Positions 8,161 to 17,309 of a stretch of 64,000 nt of DNA are shown here, piece after piece. The stretch is from positions 1,770,001-1,834,000 of the forward strand of contig NZ_AP025627.1 of NCBI RefSeq assembly GCF_022846435.1. The letters run 5' to 3'. The DNA is from Parageobacillus sp. KH3-4 (GTDB lineage Bacteria; Bacillota; Bacilli; Bacillales; Anoxybacillaceae). Made by a program: the position numbers and the translations under genes. The notes beneath the pieces were generated by a model. The model did no database searches and was not told the DNA's origin. It worked only from the letters and a program-made list of their open reading frames with translations. The first letter of the stretch is position 1, and each line of letters opens with the position of its first letter.

Positions 8161-8631
8161 TTGGAAATTACATCATTAATAAATGAAGAACTTATTGTTC
8201 TTGACCTAGAAGCGTCAAATCAATTAGAAGTAATTGAACATTTAGCTTCATTACTTGAAAAACAGGAAAGAATTGAATCTAAATCTGCGTTTATCCAAGG
8301 GGTACTTGATAGAGAAGCGGAGTTTACAACTGGTTTTGGCAATGGTATAGCAATTCCACATTGCAAAAACTCTACAGTCAAAAAAGCAAGCATTGTAATA
8401 GGGAGAACAATTAAAGGAATTGATTGGAATTCATTAGATGGCCTTGAAGTTTCATTTGTAATTATGCTTGCTATACCTTCTTCTGAAGGTGGTACAACTC
8501 ATCTACAAATTCTATCAACTCTTTCAAGTAAATTAATAGATCCTGATTTCCGTTCAAGGTTGATGAATGCTAAAGACAAACAAGAAATTTTAAAATTGTT
8601 AGAAGAATGTGTTACTGATAAAACTATCTAA
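8161..8631 (+). CDS. PTS EIIA component, fructose/mannitol type
   Basis: 156 aa from a TTG start preceded by a G-rich GGGGGGGAAG ribosome site. A single EIIA-2 domain fills the protein. The phosphorylated histidine is His67 in GNGIAIPHCKN. It takes phosphate from HPr and passes it to EIIB, encoded 15 bases downstream. Separate IIA, IIB and IIC genes here correspond to the single MngA polypeptide of E. coli. The downstream GH38 mannosidase and glycerate-kinase remnant suggest the imported sugar is 2-O-alpha-mannosyl-D-glycerate; the IIA protein itself does not define specificity. Confidence 0.85.
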   Translation: MEITSLINEELIVLDLEASNQLEVIEHLASLLEKQERIESKSAFIQGVLDREAEFTTGFGNGIAIPHCKNSTVKKASIVIGRTIKGIDWNSLDGLEVSFVIMLAIPSSEGGTTHLQILSTLSSKLIDPDFRSRLMNAKDKQEILKLLEECVTDKTI

Positions 8632-8646
8632 AAGAGGAGGATTTTA

Positions 8647-8958
8647 ATGAAAATTATAGCAATAACAGCTTGTCCAGCAGGTGTGGCACATACAAACATG
8701 GCAGCTGCTGCATTAGAAGCTACTGCTAAAAAAATGGGAATTCAAATTAAAGTGGAAAAGCAAGGCGCTATGGGAATTGAAAATGAAATAAAAGAGAAAG
8801 AAGTAGCCGAGGCTGATGTCTTAATTTTGGCGGTAGATACAGCTATTGCCAAATCCGATCGTTTTAAAGATGTTCCAACTCTCAAGGTCCCTGTAGCTGA
8901 AGCTGTGAAAAATCCTCAAGGATTAATTAACCAAGCTTTAGAATTAGTTCAAAAGTGA
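8647..8958 (+). CDS. PTS EIIB component, fructose subfamily
   Basis: 103 aa with AGAGGAGG 8 bases before the ATG. The phospho-accepting residue is Cys9 in ITACPAGVAHTNMA, the signature of fructose-family EIIB proteins. It passes phosphate from EIIA to the sugar held by EIIC. Co-transcribed with the IIA gene (15-base gap). The IIC gene follows only after 213 bases holding a tiny ORF and a hairpin. Confidence 0.9.
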   Translation: MKIIAITACPAGVAHTNMAAAALEATAKKMGIQIKVEKQGAMGIENEIKEKEVAEADVLILAVDTAIAKSDRFKDVPTLKVPVAEAVKNPQGLINQALELVQK

Positions 8959-9010
8959 TTGACTAAAGAATCATAAGGGGAGTAGGAACGAATGACTCCG
9001 TGTGATATAA

Positions 9011-9083
9011 GGAGGGTACACCACCATGAGTAAAAGTGAAGATCCATATGTGTGATCATAGGGTGAATACCCTCCATTTTTTT
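9011..9083 (+). promoter_or_regulatory. Hairpin with T-run and 9-codon ORF between EIIB and EIIC genes
   Basis: GGAGGGTACACC (9011-9022) can pair with GGTGAATACCCTCC (9062-9075), leaving one small mismatch bulge. The stem is followed by seven T residues (9077-9083). The left arm contains the ribosome site of the small ORF at 9026-9055, so pairing would hide that site, while translation of the ORF would open the stem. This resembles a translation-coupled attenuator controlling the IIC gene and mannosidase. It could instead be a partial terminator that sets a lower level for the membrane component, or debris from an older IIC start. Confidence 0.45.
9026..9055 (+). CDS. Nine-codon ORF (MSKSEDPYV) inside the hairpin
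   Basis: ATG to TGA, with AAGGAGG 9 bases upstream, a better ribosome site than many real genes nearby. It encodes nine residues and no known motif. It may be a leader peptide, or the former N-terminus of the IIC protein cut off by mutation. Translation is plausible; function is unknown. Confidence 0.35.
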   Translation: MSKSEDPYV

Positions 9084-9171
9084 AAAATGGAATGATAAAG
9101 TTTTTCCCCTTATCCTTATATCATAAAATCTACGGTCGTGAAAATCATTATTTTATAAGGGAGGAATATAT

Positions 9172-10182
9172 ATGAAAGAAACATTTGAACATGCGAAAAC
9201 ACATTTAATGACAGGTGTTTCATATATGTTACCATTCGTTGTAGCAGGTGGAATGTTACTAACCATTGGATTATTACTCGGTGGAGGAGAACAAGAAACT
9301 GGTTTTGCTAAAAAAACGGTTGATACTGGAGTTCTCATATTCTCATTAATGGTTCCAGTTATGGCGGGATATATGTCTTACTCAATTGCTGATCGTCCTG
9401 GTCTTGCTCCAGGTATGATAGGTGGATTGATTGCCAATAAAATTGGTGCAGGATTCCTTGGCGGCATTGTTGCAGGATTTCTTGCGGGGATTATTGTAAA
9501 CGCACTCAAGAAACTTCCTATGCACAGATATTTGGTTCAATTGAAACCCATCATTATAATCCCATTATTGGGAGCAGGCAGTATTGCATTATTAATGTAC
9601 ATTATTGGACAACCAATTGCAGTGCTTTCAGAAGGTTTAAAAGCTTGGTTAAAAACGTTAAGTGGAGGAAATTTATTAATTCTCGGATTTATTATTGGCG
9701 CTATGATGGCATTTGATATGGGTGGGCCTGTTAACAAAGTTGCGTTTGCATTTTGTGTAGGAATGTTGAACGAAGGTGTTTATGCGCCAATGGCAGCTTG
9801 CTGGATTGGAATCATGACACCACCTATTGGTTTGGCACTTGCAACAAGACTAGCACCAAAAAAATTCACGCTGGCTGAAAGACAAAGTGCGCTTACAAGC
9901 ACGATTATGGGAGCAACAGGGATTACTGAAGGAGCAATTCCATTTGCCGTTGCTGATCCGTTGCGTGTTATTCCTTCCATAGTGATTGGTTCGGCTGTAG
10001 GTGGTGCATTAGCGCTTTGGTTAGGTGCAGAAGCTCCGGTTCCAAGTGGCGGAGTGTTCGTCATACCATTCTTCATCAAACCTTTTATGTTCTTAATTGC
10101 TTTCGTAGTAGGAATCATTGTAACAGCAGTAATGACAGTTCTACTAAAAAAGAATATTGAAGACGAAATGCCAACCACATAG
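9172..10182 (+). CDS. PTS EIIC membrane component, fructose/mannosylglycerate family
   Basis: 336 aa with AAGGGAGG 7 bases before the ATG. It is strongly hydrophobic with about nine to ten membrane segments, beginning TGVSYMLPFVVAGGMLLTIG, the usual start of fructose-family IIC domains. The conserved GFIIGAMMAFDMGGPVNKVA and GITEGAIPFAVADP segments contribute to the sugar site. It forms the transport channel and delivers phosphorylated sugar to the cytoplasm. Substrate inference comes from the mannosidase gene 103 bases downstream. Confidence 0.9.
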   Translation: MKETFEHAKTHLMTGVSYMLPFVVAGGMLLTIGLLLGGGEQETGFAKKTVDTGVLIFSLMVPVMAGYMSYSIADRPGLAPGMIGGLIANKIGAGFLGGIVAGFLAGIIVNALKKLPMHRYLVQLKPIIIIPLLGAGSIALLMYIIGQPIAVLSEGLKAWLKTLSGGNLLILGFIIGAMMAFDMGGPVNKVAFAFCVGMLNEGVYAPMAACWIGIMTPPIGLALATRLAPKKFTLAERQSALTSTIMGATGITEGAIPFAVADPLRVIPSIVIGSAVGGALALWLGAEAPVPSGGVFVIPFFIKPFMFLIAFVVGIIVTAVMTVLLKKNIEDEMPTT

Positions 10183-10285
10183 GAAACTGTAAGTTAAAAG
10201 TTTTGTGATCGTGGGGGACTAAGAGACTAGTTCCCTCATGATTATTACGGACATTAAACAAGATTATTATAACGGGGGAATTAAT

Positions 10286-12931
10286 ATGCGTTTTCATGTC
10301 ATTTCTCATACGCACTGGGATCGGGAATGGCACAAAACTTACCAGCAATATCGAGTAAAACTGGTTCGCTTTATGGATGAATTAATCGAATTACTAGAGG
10401 CAAATCCCTCCTATACTTCGTTCATGTTAGATGGTCAAACAGTTATATTAGAGGATTATTTAGAAATAAAACCTGCAAATCGCAATCGAATCGCTCGGCT
10501 TGTACAAGAAGGACGATTAATCATTGGTCCATGGTATGTCCAACCAGATGAATTTATACCAAGCGGAGAATCGTTGATAAGAAATTTATTAATTGGTCAA
10601 CAAATTGCTAATGAGTTTGGACCTGCAATGCAGATCGGGTATCTTCCTGATTCGTTCGGACAAGCTGCTCAAATACCTCAAATTTTAAATGGTTTTGGAA
10701 TTAAAAATGCTGTGTTTTGGCGAGGTATTACAAACGAGGAAACTGAAAACACAGAATTTTGGTGGGAAGGACCGGATGGCTCAAAGGTTTTAACTACTCA
10801 TTTATCACTTGGCTATGGTAATGGCAGAATGCTATCAACGAATCTAGAACAAAGTGTGAGTGTAATTAATGAGAACTATGAAAAACTAAAAGATATGGTT
10901 ACTTCTCCAAATATTTTAATAATGTGTGGTTTTGATCAAAGAAATGCTACAAAAGAGCTTCCAGAAATCGTAGAAAAACTCAATCGTTATTATGCTTCGA
11001 TTGACAGTAAGTTTCAAGTTAAGATAAGTAAGTTAAAAGATTACTTTGATGCTGTAAGTCAGGAAGCTAAAAACCTTAAAACTATCTCAGGTGAATTTAG
11101 AAAAGGAAAAAATATGCGGGTGCATATTAGTATAGCATCCACTCGTTTGGACTTAAAAAAGGAAAACTTTAACGTTCAGAATTTATATGAAAAATATGTA
11201 GAACCTTTGAATACAATGTCATACCTTATGGGGAATCAATATGATAATGCCATAATCAATAAAGGTTGGAAATATATATTACAAAACCATGCCCATGATT
11301 CAATTTGTAATGTTTGTACAGATGATACCCATAAGGAAATGGAAATGAGGTATAAATTTGCAAAACAAATAGGACAGACCATCTTGTCTGATACAATAAA
11401 TGAATTGATTGATAAAATTAAATTCGAAGACTCAAAAGGGATTCCGCTTGTCGTCTTTAATACACTTGGCCATAAAAGAAAAAATGTAGTAGAAGCAACG
11501 CTACATTTAAAAACAAAACAATTTACCATAAGGGATTCTTCAGGAAATCTAATCCCTTATCAAATTGTCGATGTTACAGAAGAAAACTTAAATGATAAAC
11601 AAATCGAAATAGGTGTAAAGAATGAAGATCAATTTGTTCTGGCAGTTAAAATCAAATTTTTAGCAGAAGTAGACGGTTTTGGATATAAAACCTTCTATAT
11701 CAAGGAAAATGAATCCGTTCCTGAAAATTCTTGTTATGTATATTCTGACGGAGTTTTCACTAACGATTTTTTTCAAGTAAATATTGAATCAAATGGTTCT
11801 TTAACAATTTCAGATTCTATCACAGGAAAAACATTCAAGAATCTCAATATATTCGAAGAGAGTGGAAATGCTGGAGATGAATATGACTTTTCTCCACCAA
11901 GAGAGGATGAAATCATTACAACAAAGGATTCTTCTCCGGAAATAAAGGTCATTCATAACGGACCTATTTTTGCAACTGTGAAAATCACCTATACTATGAA
12001 ATTTCCTGAAGATACTGATGAAAACAGACGTTCGACACATTACAAAACATCAACAATTGAATCTTATGTAACTGTCAATAGATATGAAGATCGTGTTGAT
12101 ATTAAAACCGTGATAGATAATACAGTAAAAAATCATAGAATCCGTGCTCTTTTTGAAACCGGCTTGAAAACGAGCACTCATATTGCTGACCAACATTTTG
12201 GTACAATTCGTCGAGACAACTATTTGAAACAAGTAGAATATTGGGAAAAGGAAAATTGGGAAGAAAGATATTATCCAATCTATCCGCAACAAAAATTTGT
12301 AGATGTTTCAGATTCTGAAAGAGGAGTTTCCATTCTGAATAAAGGGTTGCCACAATATGAAATATTAAATGGAAACAAACCAGTAATTGCACTTACTCTT
12401 CTTTCGGGAACAGATTATATGGGCAAACAAGATTTACTTTATCGTCCGGGAAGACGTTCAGGTCTTCATGTTGAAACACCTGATAGTATTATGTATGGAA
12501 AATATGAAATGGAATATTCTATTGTTCCGCATAGCGGAAATGATATTGATTCCAAAATCAGTCAAAAATCTAATGAGTATACTTCACCAATGTATGCTGT
12601 TCCAGTTTATAATAAGCCTGAAGATGGACTATTCGATGATGAGTATACGTTCATCAAACTGTTTGACCATCGGATAGCAATTAGCGCTGTAAAAAAATGC
12701 GAAAATGATAATGGAATTATTGTACGAATATATAACACTACAAATCAAAACATCCGCTTTGCAAAGATTTATTTCAACTCTGAAATATTCCAAAAAGTAG
12801 AAATAGCTGATTTGAATGAAATGTTACTTACTCAGAAAGATGATCGGATTCATATTAATCATAATGAAATAGAAATAAAGAATATTGCTAGTAACGAAAT
12901 TTTCAACTTGAAATTTAGTTCACATATGTGA
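10286..12931 (+). CDS. mngB: GH38 alpha-mannosidase, MngB-like
   Basis: 881 aa from the ATG at 10286, which has GGGGGAA 8 bases upstream; the longer ORF from 10238 adds an improbable tail. N-terminal GH38 catalytic barrel: HTHWDREW with zinc ligands His10 and Asp12, nucleophile Asp122 in GYLPDSFGQAAQ, and the later zinc His in LQNHAHDSI. The middle and C-terminal beta-rich domains are present and the length matches the family. In E. coli MngB cleaves phosphomannosyl-glycerate into mannose 6-phosphate and glycerate. Placement after a fructose-family PTS and before a glycerate-kinase remnant supports the same reaction here. Some related enzymes act on other mannosides, so the exact substrate is inferred. 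Confidence 0.88.
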   Translation: MRFHVISHTHWDREWHKTYQQYRVKLVRFMDELIELLEANPSYTSFMLDGQTVILEDYLEIKPANRNRIARLVQEGRLIIGPWYVQPDEFIPSGESLIRNLLIGQQIANEFGPAMQIGYLPDSFGQAAQIPQILNGFGIKNAVFWRGITNEETENTEFWWEGPDGSKVLTTHLSLGYGNGRMLSTNLEQSVSVINENYEKLKDMVTSPNILIMCGFDQRNATKELPEIVEKLNRYYASIDSKFQVKISKLKDYFDAVSQEAKNLKTISGEFRKGKNMRVHISIASTRLDLKKENFNVQNLYEKYVEPLNTMSYLMGNQYDNAIINKGWKYILQNHAHDSICNVCTDDTHKEMEMRYKFAKQIGQTILSDTINELIDKIKFEDSKGIPLVVFNTLGHKRKNVVEATLHLKTKQFTIRDSSGNLIPYQIVDVTEENLNDKQIEIGVKNEDQFVLAVKIKFLAEVDGFGYKTFYIKENESVPENSCYVYSDGVFTNDFFQVNIESNGSLTISDSITGKTFKNLNIFEESGNAGDEYDFSPPREDEIITTKDSSPEIKVIHNGPIFATVKITYTMKFPEDTDENRRSTHYKTSTIESYVTVNRYEDRVDIKTVIDNTVKNHRIRALFETGLKTSTHIADQHFGTIRRDNYLKQVEYWEKENWEERYYPIYPQQKFVDVSDSERGVSILNKGLPQYEILNGNKPVIALTLLSGTDYMGKQDLLYRPGRRSGLHVETPDSIMYGKYEMEYSIVPHSGNDIDSKISQKSNEYTSPMYAVPVYNKPEDGLFDDEYTFIKLFDHRIAISAVKKCENDNGIIVRIYNTTNQNIRFAKIYFNSEIFQKVEIADLNEMLLTQKDDRIHINHNEIEIKNIASNEIFNLKFSSHM

Positions 12932-12967
12932 ACCAAATCTCGAATTGAGGGTGGGGATTATCAGGTG

Positions 12968-14950
12968 ATGCAGTTAAATAACCGTCTAAAAGAAATCATT
13001 AAAGAATTAGTATCAAACGATGGACCGGTTACAAGTGATTACTTATCAAAGATGGTAGGAGTTACCCCCCGAACAATTAGAAATGATATTAGAGCCCTCA
13101 ATTTGGAGTTTAAAAAAATCGGCATGAAAATTGAAGCCGTAAGAGGTGTGGGTTACTTTATATCTCCCAAGCTTGATCATAAAGACAAAGAATTAATTGA
13201 AGAATTATTTCAGTTAAATGAACAACAAGGATCACATGTACCTGTTTCGCCAGAGGAACGAGTTATTTATATTTTAAAAAGCATCATAATGGCGGATGAT
13301 TATATTACGATTGAACAACTAGCCAACCAATTATTCGTTAGCAAGTCGACTGTTGATAACGATCTTAAGCAAGTTGAAGAATTATTGAATAAGTATGAGG
13401 TTACATTAGTGAAAAAGCCTAATTTTGGAATAAAGGTAATTGGAGATGAGATGAAAATTCGTTTCTGTCTATCAAATTGTTTATCTAATATGAAAAATGC
13501 ACAATCTCAACAAGAAATAGGGTTTGACAATCCAACTATTTTAAATGGAATAGACATTGATTTCATTAAATCGATTACAAGAAAGCAAATTGAGTACCTG
13601 CCCTTCAAATTAGCTGAATTATCTTTCAACAATTTGATTATACACATTGCCATTGCAATTCAACGAATTAAAAAAGGGAAGTATATTGAGTTTGATTCAT
13701 TTGAATTAAGCCGCATAAAAGAACAACAAGAATACAGCATTGCACAGAATATCGTTCAATCATTAGAAGAGGCATTTTCTATCAAAATTCCAAAACAGGA
13801 AATAGCCTATATTGCCATTCATTTGCTTGGGGCAAAACAATTTCATGATAGAAAGTTATTGCAGGATGATTTTATCAAGCTAATAGGAGAGACAAATTTC
13901 CAATTGGTGAAAGATATTCTATCTGAAATCAATAGAGTCTATCAAATCAATTTAAATTATGACAATGAATTGATTTACGGATTGGGATTGCATTTAAGAT
14001 CTGCCATGAATCGCATGAGATATAAAATGAATCTTCGAAATCCAATGCTTAATGAAATAAAGAACAATTTTCCGTTTTCTTTCGAGTTAGCGATTGTCGC
14101 CTCTGAAGTTATTCAACGAAAATACGCAATTACAATTAATGAGGATGAAATCGGATATATAGCAATTCATTTGGCAGCGGCGATTGAGCGAATAAAAAAT
14201 GTAAAAAGGCGTAAAGTAAAACGAGTCGCTGTTGTTTGTGCATCAGGTATGGGCACTGCAAAATTATTGGCAGCAAGCATTGAAAGTAAGTTCCCTGGAT
14301 TAGAAATTGTGGGCACCTACCCATCATTTTCAATAAAGGAAATTGAAAACGATGATGTTGATTTAATTTTAAGCACCGTTCCAATAAAAGAGGAGAGAAC
14401 CACCCCAATCTTGCATATCCATTCGCTTTTAACAGATAAAGATGTAGAGAAAGTTAATGAGTATATATCAAGAAAATATTTAAATGATGAAAAATCGTTT
14501 AAGAAACTGCAAAACTTATTTAGTGAAGAGTTGTTTTTTCCAGAAATCGATAAGAAGGATCCTATCGATATTATTAAATCTATGACGTATATATTGAATA
14601 TAAAAGGATATGTTGATGATTCATTTTTAGATTCAGTATTAGAGCGTGAAGAGATTTCACCAACTTCAATTGGAAATTTAGTTGCTATCCCCCACCCCGT
14701 AAAACCAAATGCACTAAATTCTTGCGTTGCGATTGGGATTATGAAAAAACCCGTAAAATGGGGGGAACATCATGTTCAACTGGTGTTACTACTAGCTTTA
14801 AATGAAAAAGACAAGGATAAATATAGCGACCTTTTTAATCAATTGTGGTTATTAGTACAAGATAAGAAGCTAGTTGCGGATCTTTGCAAATCCTCTGATT
14901 TTGCTCGATTTATAAAAAGATTAGAAAAAAGTAAAATAACCCAAAAATAG
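12968..14950 (+). CDS. PRD-containing transcriptional activator with PTS domains (MtlR/LicR type)
   Basis: 660 aa from the ATG at 12968 (a GTG at 12965 is equally possible). Order of domains: HTH at ~1-60 (SKMVGVTPRTIRNDIRALNL), second HTH at ~85-150 (QLANQLFVSKSTVDNDL), PRD1 (~190-295, with NLIIHIAIAI and YIAIHLLGAK), PRD2 (~300-410, with YIAIHLAAAIERIKN), EIIB-like domain with Cys in VVCASGMGTAKLL, and an EIIA-like domain with His in NLVAIPHPVKPN. Such proteins sense PTS flux by phosphorylation of these histidines and the cysteine, and switch on the cognate PTS operon. It lies 36 bases after the mannosidase gene and is probably co-transcribed, giving positive feedback. Confidence 0.9.
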   Translation: MQLNNRLKEIIKELVSNDGPVTSDYLSKMVGVTPRTIRNDIRALNLEFKKIGMKIEAVRGVGYFISPKLDHKDKELIEELFQLNEQQGSHVPVSPEERVIYILKSIIMADDYITIEQLANQLFVSKSTVDNDLKQVEELLNKYEVTLVKKPNFGIKVIGDEMKIRFCLSNCLSNMKNAQSQQEIGFDNPTILNGIDIDFIKSITRKQIEYLPFKLAELSFNNLIIHIAIAIQRIKKGKYIEFDSFELSRIKEQQEYSIAQNIVQSLEEAFSIKIPKQEIAYIAIHLLGAKQFHDRKLLQDDFIKLIGETNFQLVKDILSEINRVYQINLNYDNELIYGLGLHLRSAMNRMRYKMNLRNPMLNEIKNNFPFSFELAIVASEVIQRKYAITINEDEIGYIAIHLAAAIERIKNVKRRKVKRVAVVCASGMGTAKLLAASIESKFPGLEIVGTYPSFSIKEIENDDVDLILSTVPIKEERTTPILHIHSLLTDKDVEKVNEYISRKYLNDEKSFKKLQNLFSEELFFPEIDKKDPIDIIKSMTYILNIKGYVDDSFLDSVLEREEISPTSIGNLVAIPHPVKPNALNSCVAIGIMKKPVKWGEHHVQLVLLLALNEKDKDKYSDLFNQLWLLVQDKKLVADLCKSSDFARFIKRLEKSKITQK

Positions 14951-14968
14951 GAAAAGCGGGGGTTATTC

Positions 14969-15400
14969 ATGAGAATTGTTGGGAGGAAAATTTCTTGATT
15001 CTAATGGGAATCGAGTTCCTGGTATTGGAGGTGCCTTGCACAAAATTGAAAGTGTGGACTTTTCTGAAATAAATCCATTGCTTAAAGAATGTGAATCAAT
15101 CGTTGCGAGCGATGTTGAGAATGTACTTTGTACATCGTATGTTTTTGGTCCACAAAAAGGAGTGAAAGAAATGGATCTATTTACGGTAAAGTTCCTGTAT
15201 ACGCCGCAAAGATTGCGAAGAAATATGGTGTGAAGACCATCCCGCTTTCCGGAGCATTAGGAAGGGGTTACCAACAGTACTTTATAAGTTATCATTCGAT
15301 TTCAATGATCCGGGAAGATTCTTCAATAAAAAATTGCGGATCCATTGCTTTTTGCTTCAGTAAGATTAATAAAACATATTCATTAATTTTTCAGTATTGA
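14969..15400 (+). pseudogene. Glycerate kinase remnant (GlxK/GarK type)
   Basis: The ATG at 14969 encodes MRIV, exactly how glycerate kinases begin, then jumps straight into GGKFLDSNGNRVPGIGGALH, which belongs about 150 residues later. So the N-terminal domain has been deleted. The reading continues through IVASDVENVLCTSYVFGPQKGV, changes frame near 15165, resumes as YGKVPVYAAKIAKKYGVKTI and PLSGALGRGYQ, then ends in unrelated sequence at about 15400. The gene would have phosphorylated the glycerate released by the mannosidase. Its loss means that arm of the pathway now depends on another kinase, or that glycerate is excreted. Confidence 0.8.
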
Positions 15401-15439
15401 ATGAGTTTGCTATTTCTAAGGAGTTGGAGGTTGTACTCA

Positions 15440-16309
15440 ATGACAAAAGTAGCAATCGGTCAAATTACCCCAAAAACCGGGCAGAAACACAAAAACCTTG
15501 AAAAAATGAAACAACAGACGTTGGAAGCGGTTAAAAATGGTACAAAATTAGTTGTATTTCCTGAGCTTGCTCTAACCGGCTACAATTGCGGAGATCATTT
15601 TTTTGACGTTGCTGAATCTATTCCAGATGGAGATTCTGTAAAATTTTTTGAGGAATTAGCGGCAAAACATGAGATTTATATTATCTGGGGTATGCCAGAA
15701 AAGGGGATAAATGGTGTCCTTTATAATTCGGCTGTTTTAGTTGGACCTGAAGGATTTGTAGGAAAATGGAGAAAAAATACGCTTCCTGGACATGCTACTG
15801 ATCAAACTGGGCCTGGGGCATTTCCAGATAGAAGATATTTCAAGGCTGGTGAGGACTTGCCTGTTTTCGATACTTCTATTGGAAAAATCGGAGTTTTAAT
15901 TTGTTACGATATTTTCTTCCCTGAATTATGCCGTCTTTTAACGCTAAAGGGCGCTGATATTATCGTTGGAATTTCAGGTTCTCCATCCTTTGAAAAAGAC
16001 ATTTTTGAACCAATCGTCAAAGTTAGAGCTATGGAAAATTCTGTTAATTTTGTTTATACAAACTTAGTAGGAGTAGAAGGGGAAACCACATATTGGGGAG
16101 GTGGCTGCATCATAGGTGCAGGAGATAAAGAAACAAAAGTACCAGGAAGTCCAGTTCTATGTAAAGCGCCTTATGAAGGGGAATGTATTACAATAGGAGA
16201 AATCGACATACAACGTAATAGTCAAATTCGACAATACTTTCCAGTATTAAGAGATATAACAACAAAAATGTACGAAAATCTTGCAGAGGTACATCGGAAA
16301 TTAACATAA
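15440..16309 (+). CDS. Carbon-nitrogen hydrolase (nitrilase superfamily amidase)
   Basis: 289 aa from the ATG at 15440 (TTGGAGG 9 bases upstream); the upstream ATG at 15401 gives a 13-residue extension with no support. The Glu-Lys-Cys triad is visible: Glu42 in VVFPELALTGYN, Lys112 in WRKNTLPG, and Cys155 in IGVLICYDIFFPE. Members hydrolyse amides, N-carbamoyl amines or nitriles in the cytoplasm. Substrate is not evident; it resembles predicted amidohydrolases more than true nitrilases. It follows the dead glycerate kinase on the same strand and may still be read from the PTS locus, though a role in mannosylglycerate use is not obvious. Confidence 0.85.
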   Translation: MTKVAIGQITPKTGQKHKNLEKMKQQTLEAVKNGTKLVVFPELALTGYNCGDHFFDVAESIPDGDSVKFFEELAAKHEIYIIWGMPEKGINGVLYNSAVLVGPEGFVGKWRKNTLPGHATDQTGPGAFPDRRYFKAGEDLPVFDTSIGKIGVLICYDIFFPELCRLLTLKGADIIVGISGSPSFEKDIFEPIVKVRAMENSVNFVYTNLVGVEGETTYWGGGCIIGAGDKETKVPGSPVLCKAPYEGECITIGEIDIQRNSQIRQYFPVLRDITTKMYENLAEVHRKLT

Positions 16310-16411
16310 TTATCTCTAAGTCAAACACAATTAGCTTTTTTCTTTTGTTCGAAATCGACATGCATATAAATAATTGAGAAAAGGCTTTAAGCAATTATTT
16401 CAGACGACGAT

Positions 16412-16580
16412 ATCTGATTTTGTGCTGGAAGAAAAGATACAGAAGGGAAAATACTGGCTTGAGGAGACAGATATGACCATAGCAGAATTGCTGAGGTGTT
16501 AGGCTATATCAAAATCCGGGCAAGTTTTCGAGCTTATTTAAGAAACGTTACGGACTGACGCCGCGGGAATGGCGGAACCG
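16412..16580 (+). pseudogene. AraC-family regulator, C-terminal HTH remnant
   Basis: Reads SDFVLEEKIQKGKYWLEETD, MTIAE, then a frame change, then AEVLGY, then PGKFSSLFKKRYGLTPREWR. This is the end of the double helix-turn-helix of an AraC protein; the effector domain is absent and at least two frameshifts occur in 170 bases. A terminator follows, then fragments of two ABC exporters, the layout of an AraC-controlled exporter pair. Confidence 0.7.
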
Positions 16581-16593
16581 GCTAGTAAATATG

Positions 16594-16626
16594 ACACCCT
16601 CAAAGTGCTTTGAGGGTGTTTTTTGT
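16594..16626 (+). terminator. Intrinsic terminator after the AraC remnant
   Basis: ACACCCTCAA (16594-16603) pairs with TTGAGGGTGT (16610-16619), followed by TTTTTTG. A well-formed rho-independent terminator that survives although its gene does not. Confidence 0.8.
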
Positions 16627-16696
16627 TTCAGCAGGGACTGATATTTATTCTCAATTACAAGTAAAATGAAGCGTAGAAGGCGGGGGAAGGAAGAGA

Positions 16697-16905
16697 ATGA
16701 AGCAAAAACGGCGGCTGTCAATCACTTGAACAGCTGCTGGCCGCCGCCCGCCATGATCGCTTCGGCTTTCGCTGACCCAGACAATGATGCGAAAATTCAA
16801 CAGGCGTTCAGCGAATTAATGAAGGGAAAAACGGTGATCGTGATCGCCCATCGGCTAAGCACGATTACAAATTGTGATCCAATCATCGCGCTTAATGATT
16901 CAAAA
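16697..16905 (+). pseudogene. ABC exporter remnant 1 (start fused to ATPase end)
   Basis: Begins MKQKRRLSIT, typical of an exporter N-terminus, meets a stop, and after a frame change continues with the far end of an ATPase domain: [31 protein letters not shown] containing the switch His. Essentially the whole membrane domain and the Walker motifs have been deleted. Confidence 0.6.
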
Positions 16906-16917
16906 GAGGAAGCAAAC

Positions 16918-17288
16918 TCTCCGTAGGTCAAAGACAATGTATATCCTTGCCAGAGCTCTTTTGAAAGATGCCCCTATTCTGCTGCTCGATGAAGCCACAG
17001 CTTCATTAGATCCGGAGAATGAGCTTTATATCCAGCAGGCTATCCAAGAGCTGGTGCCGATAAAACGGTTATTGTCATTGCCCACAAATTGCAAACGATC
17101 AAACGATCAAAAATGCAGATCAGATTCTTGTGCTGAATAAAGGGAGATTGGTAGAGACGGGCGTTCATGATGAGCTTCTTGAAAAGAACGGGTTGTATGC
17201 ATCGTTTTGGAGGGAACAGCAGCTGGCGAAAGGATGGAAAATGAATGGTAATCTCACAGCTGCACGAACTGTATTGGAAGGAAAATAA
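16918..17288 (+). pseudogene. ABC exporter remnant 2 (ATPase C-terminal half)
   Basis: Starts inside the signature motif (LSVGQRQ) and reads [20 protein letters not shown] (Walker B and D-loop), [14 protein letters not shown], a frame change near 17060, then [12 protein letters not shown] with the switch His, [20 protein letters not shown] and a normal-looking end at 17288. With remnant 1 it suggests a former heterodimeric exporter pair of the kind found in siderophore loci. The start, membrane domain and Walker A are gone. Confidence 0.7.
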
Positions 17289-17309
17289 AAGAAAAGGGGA
17301 GAAGAAAAA

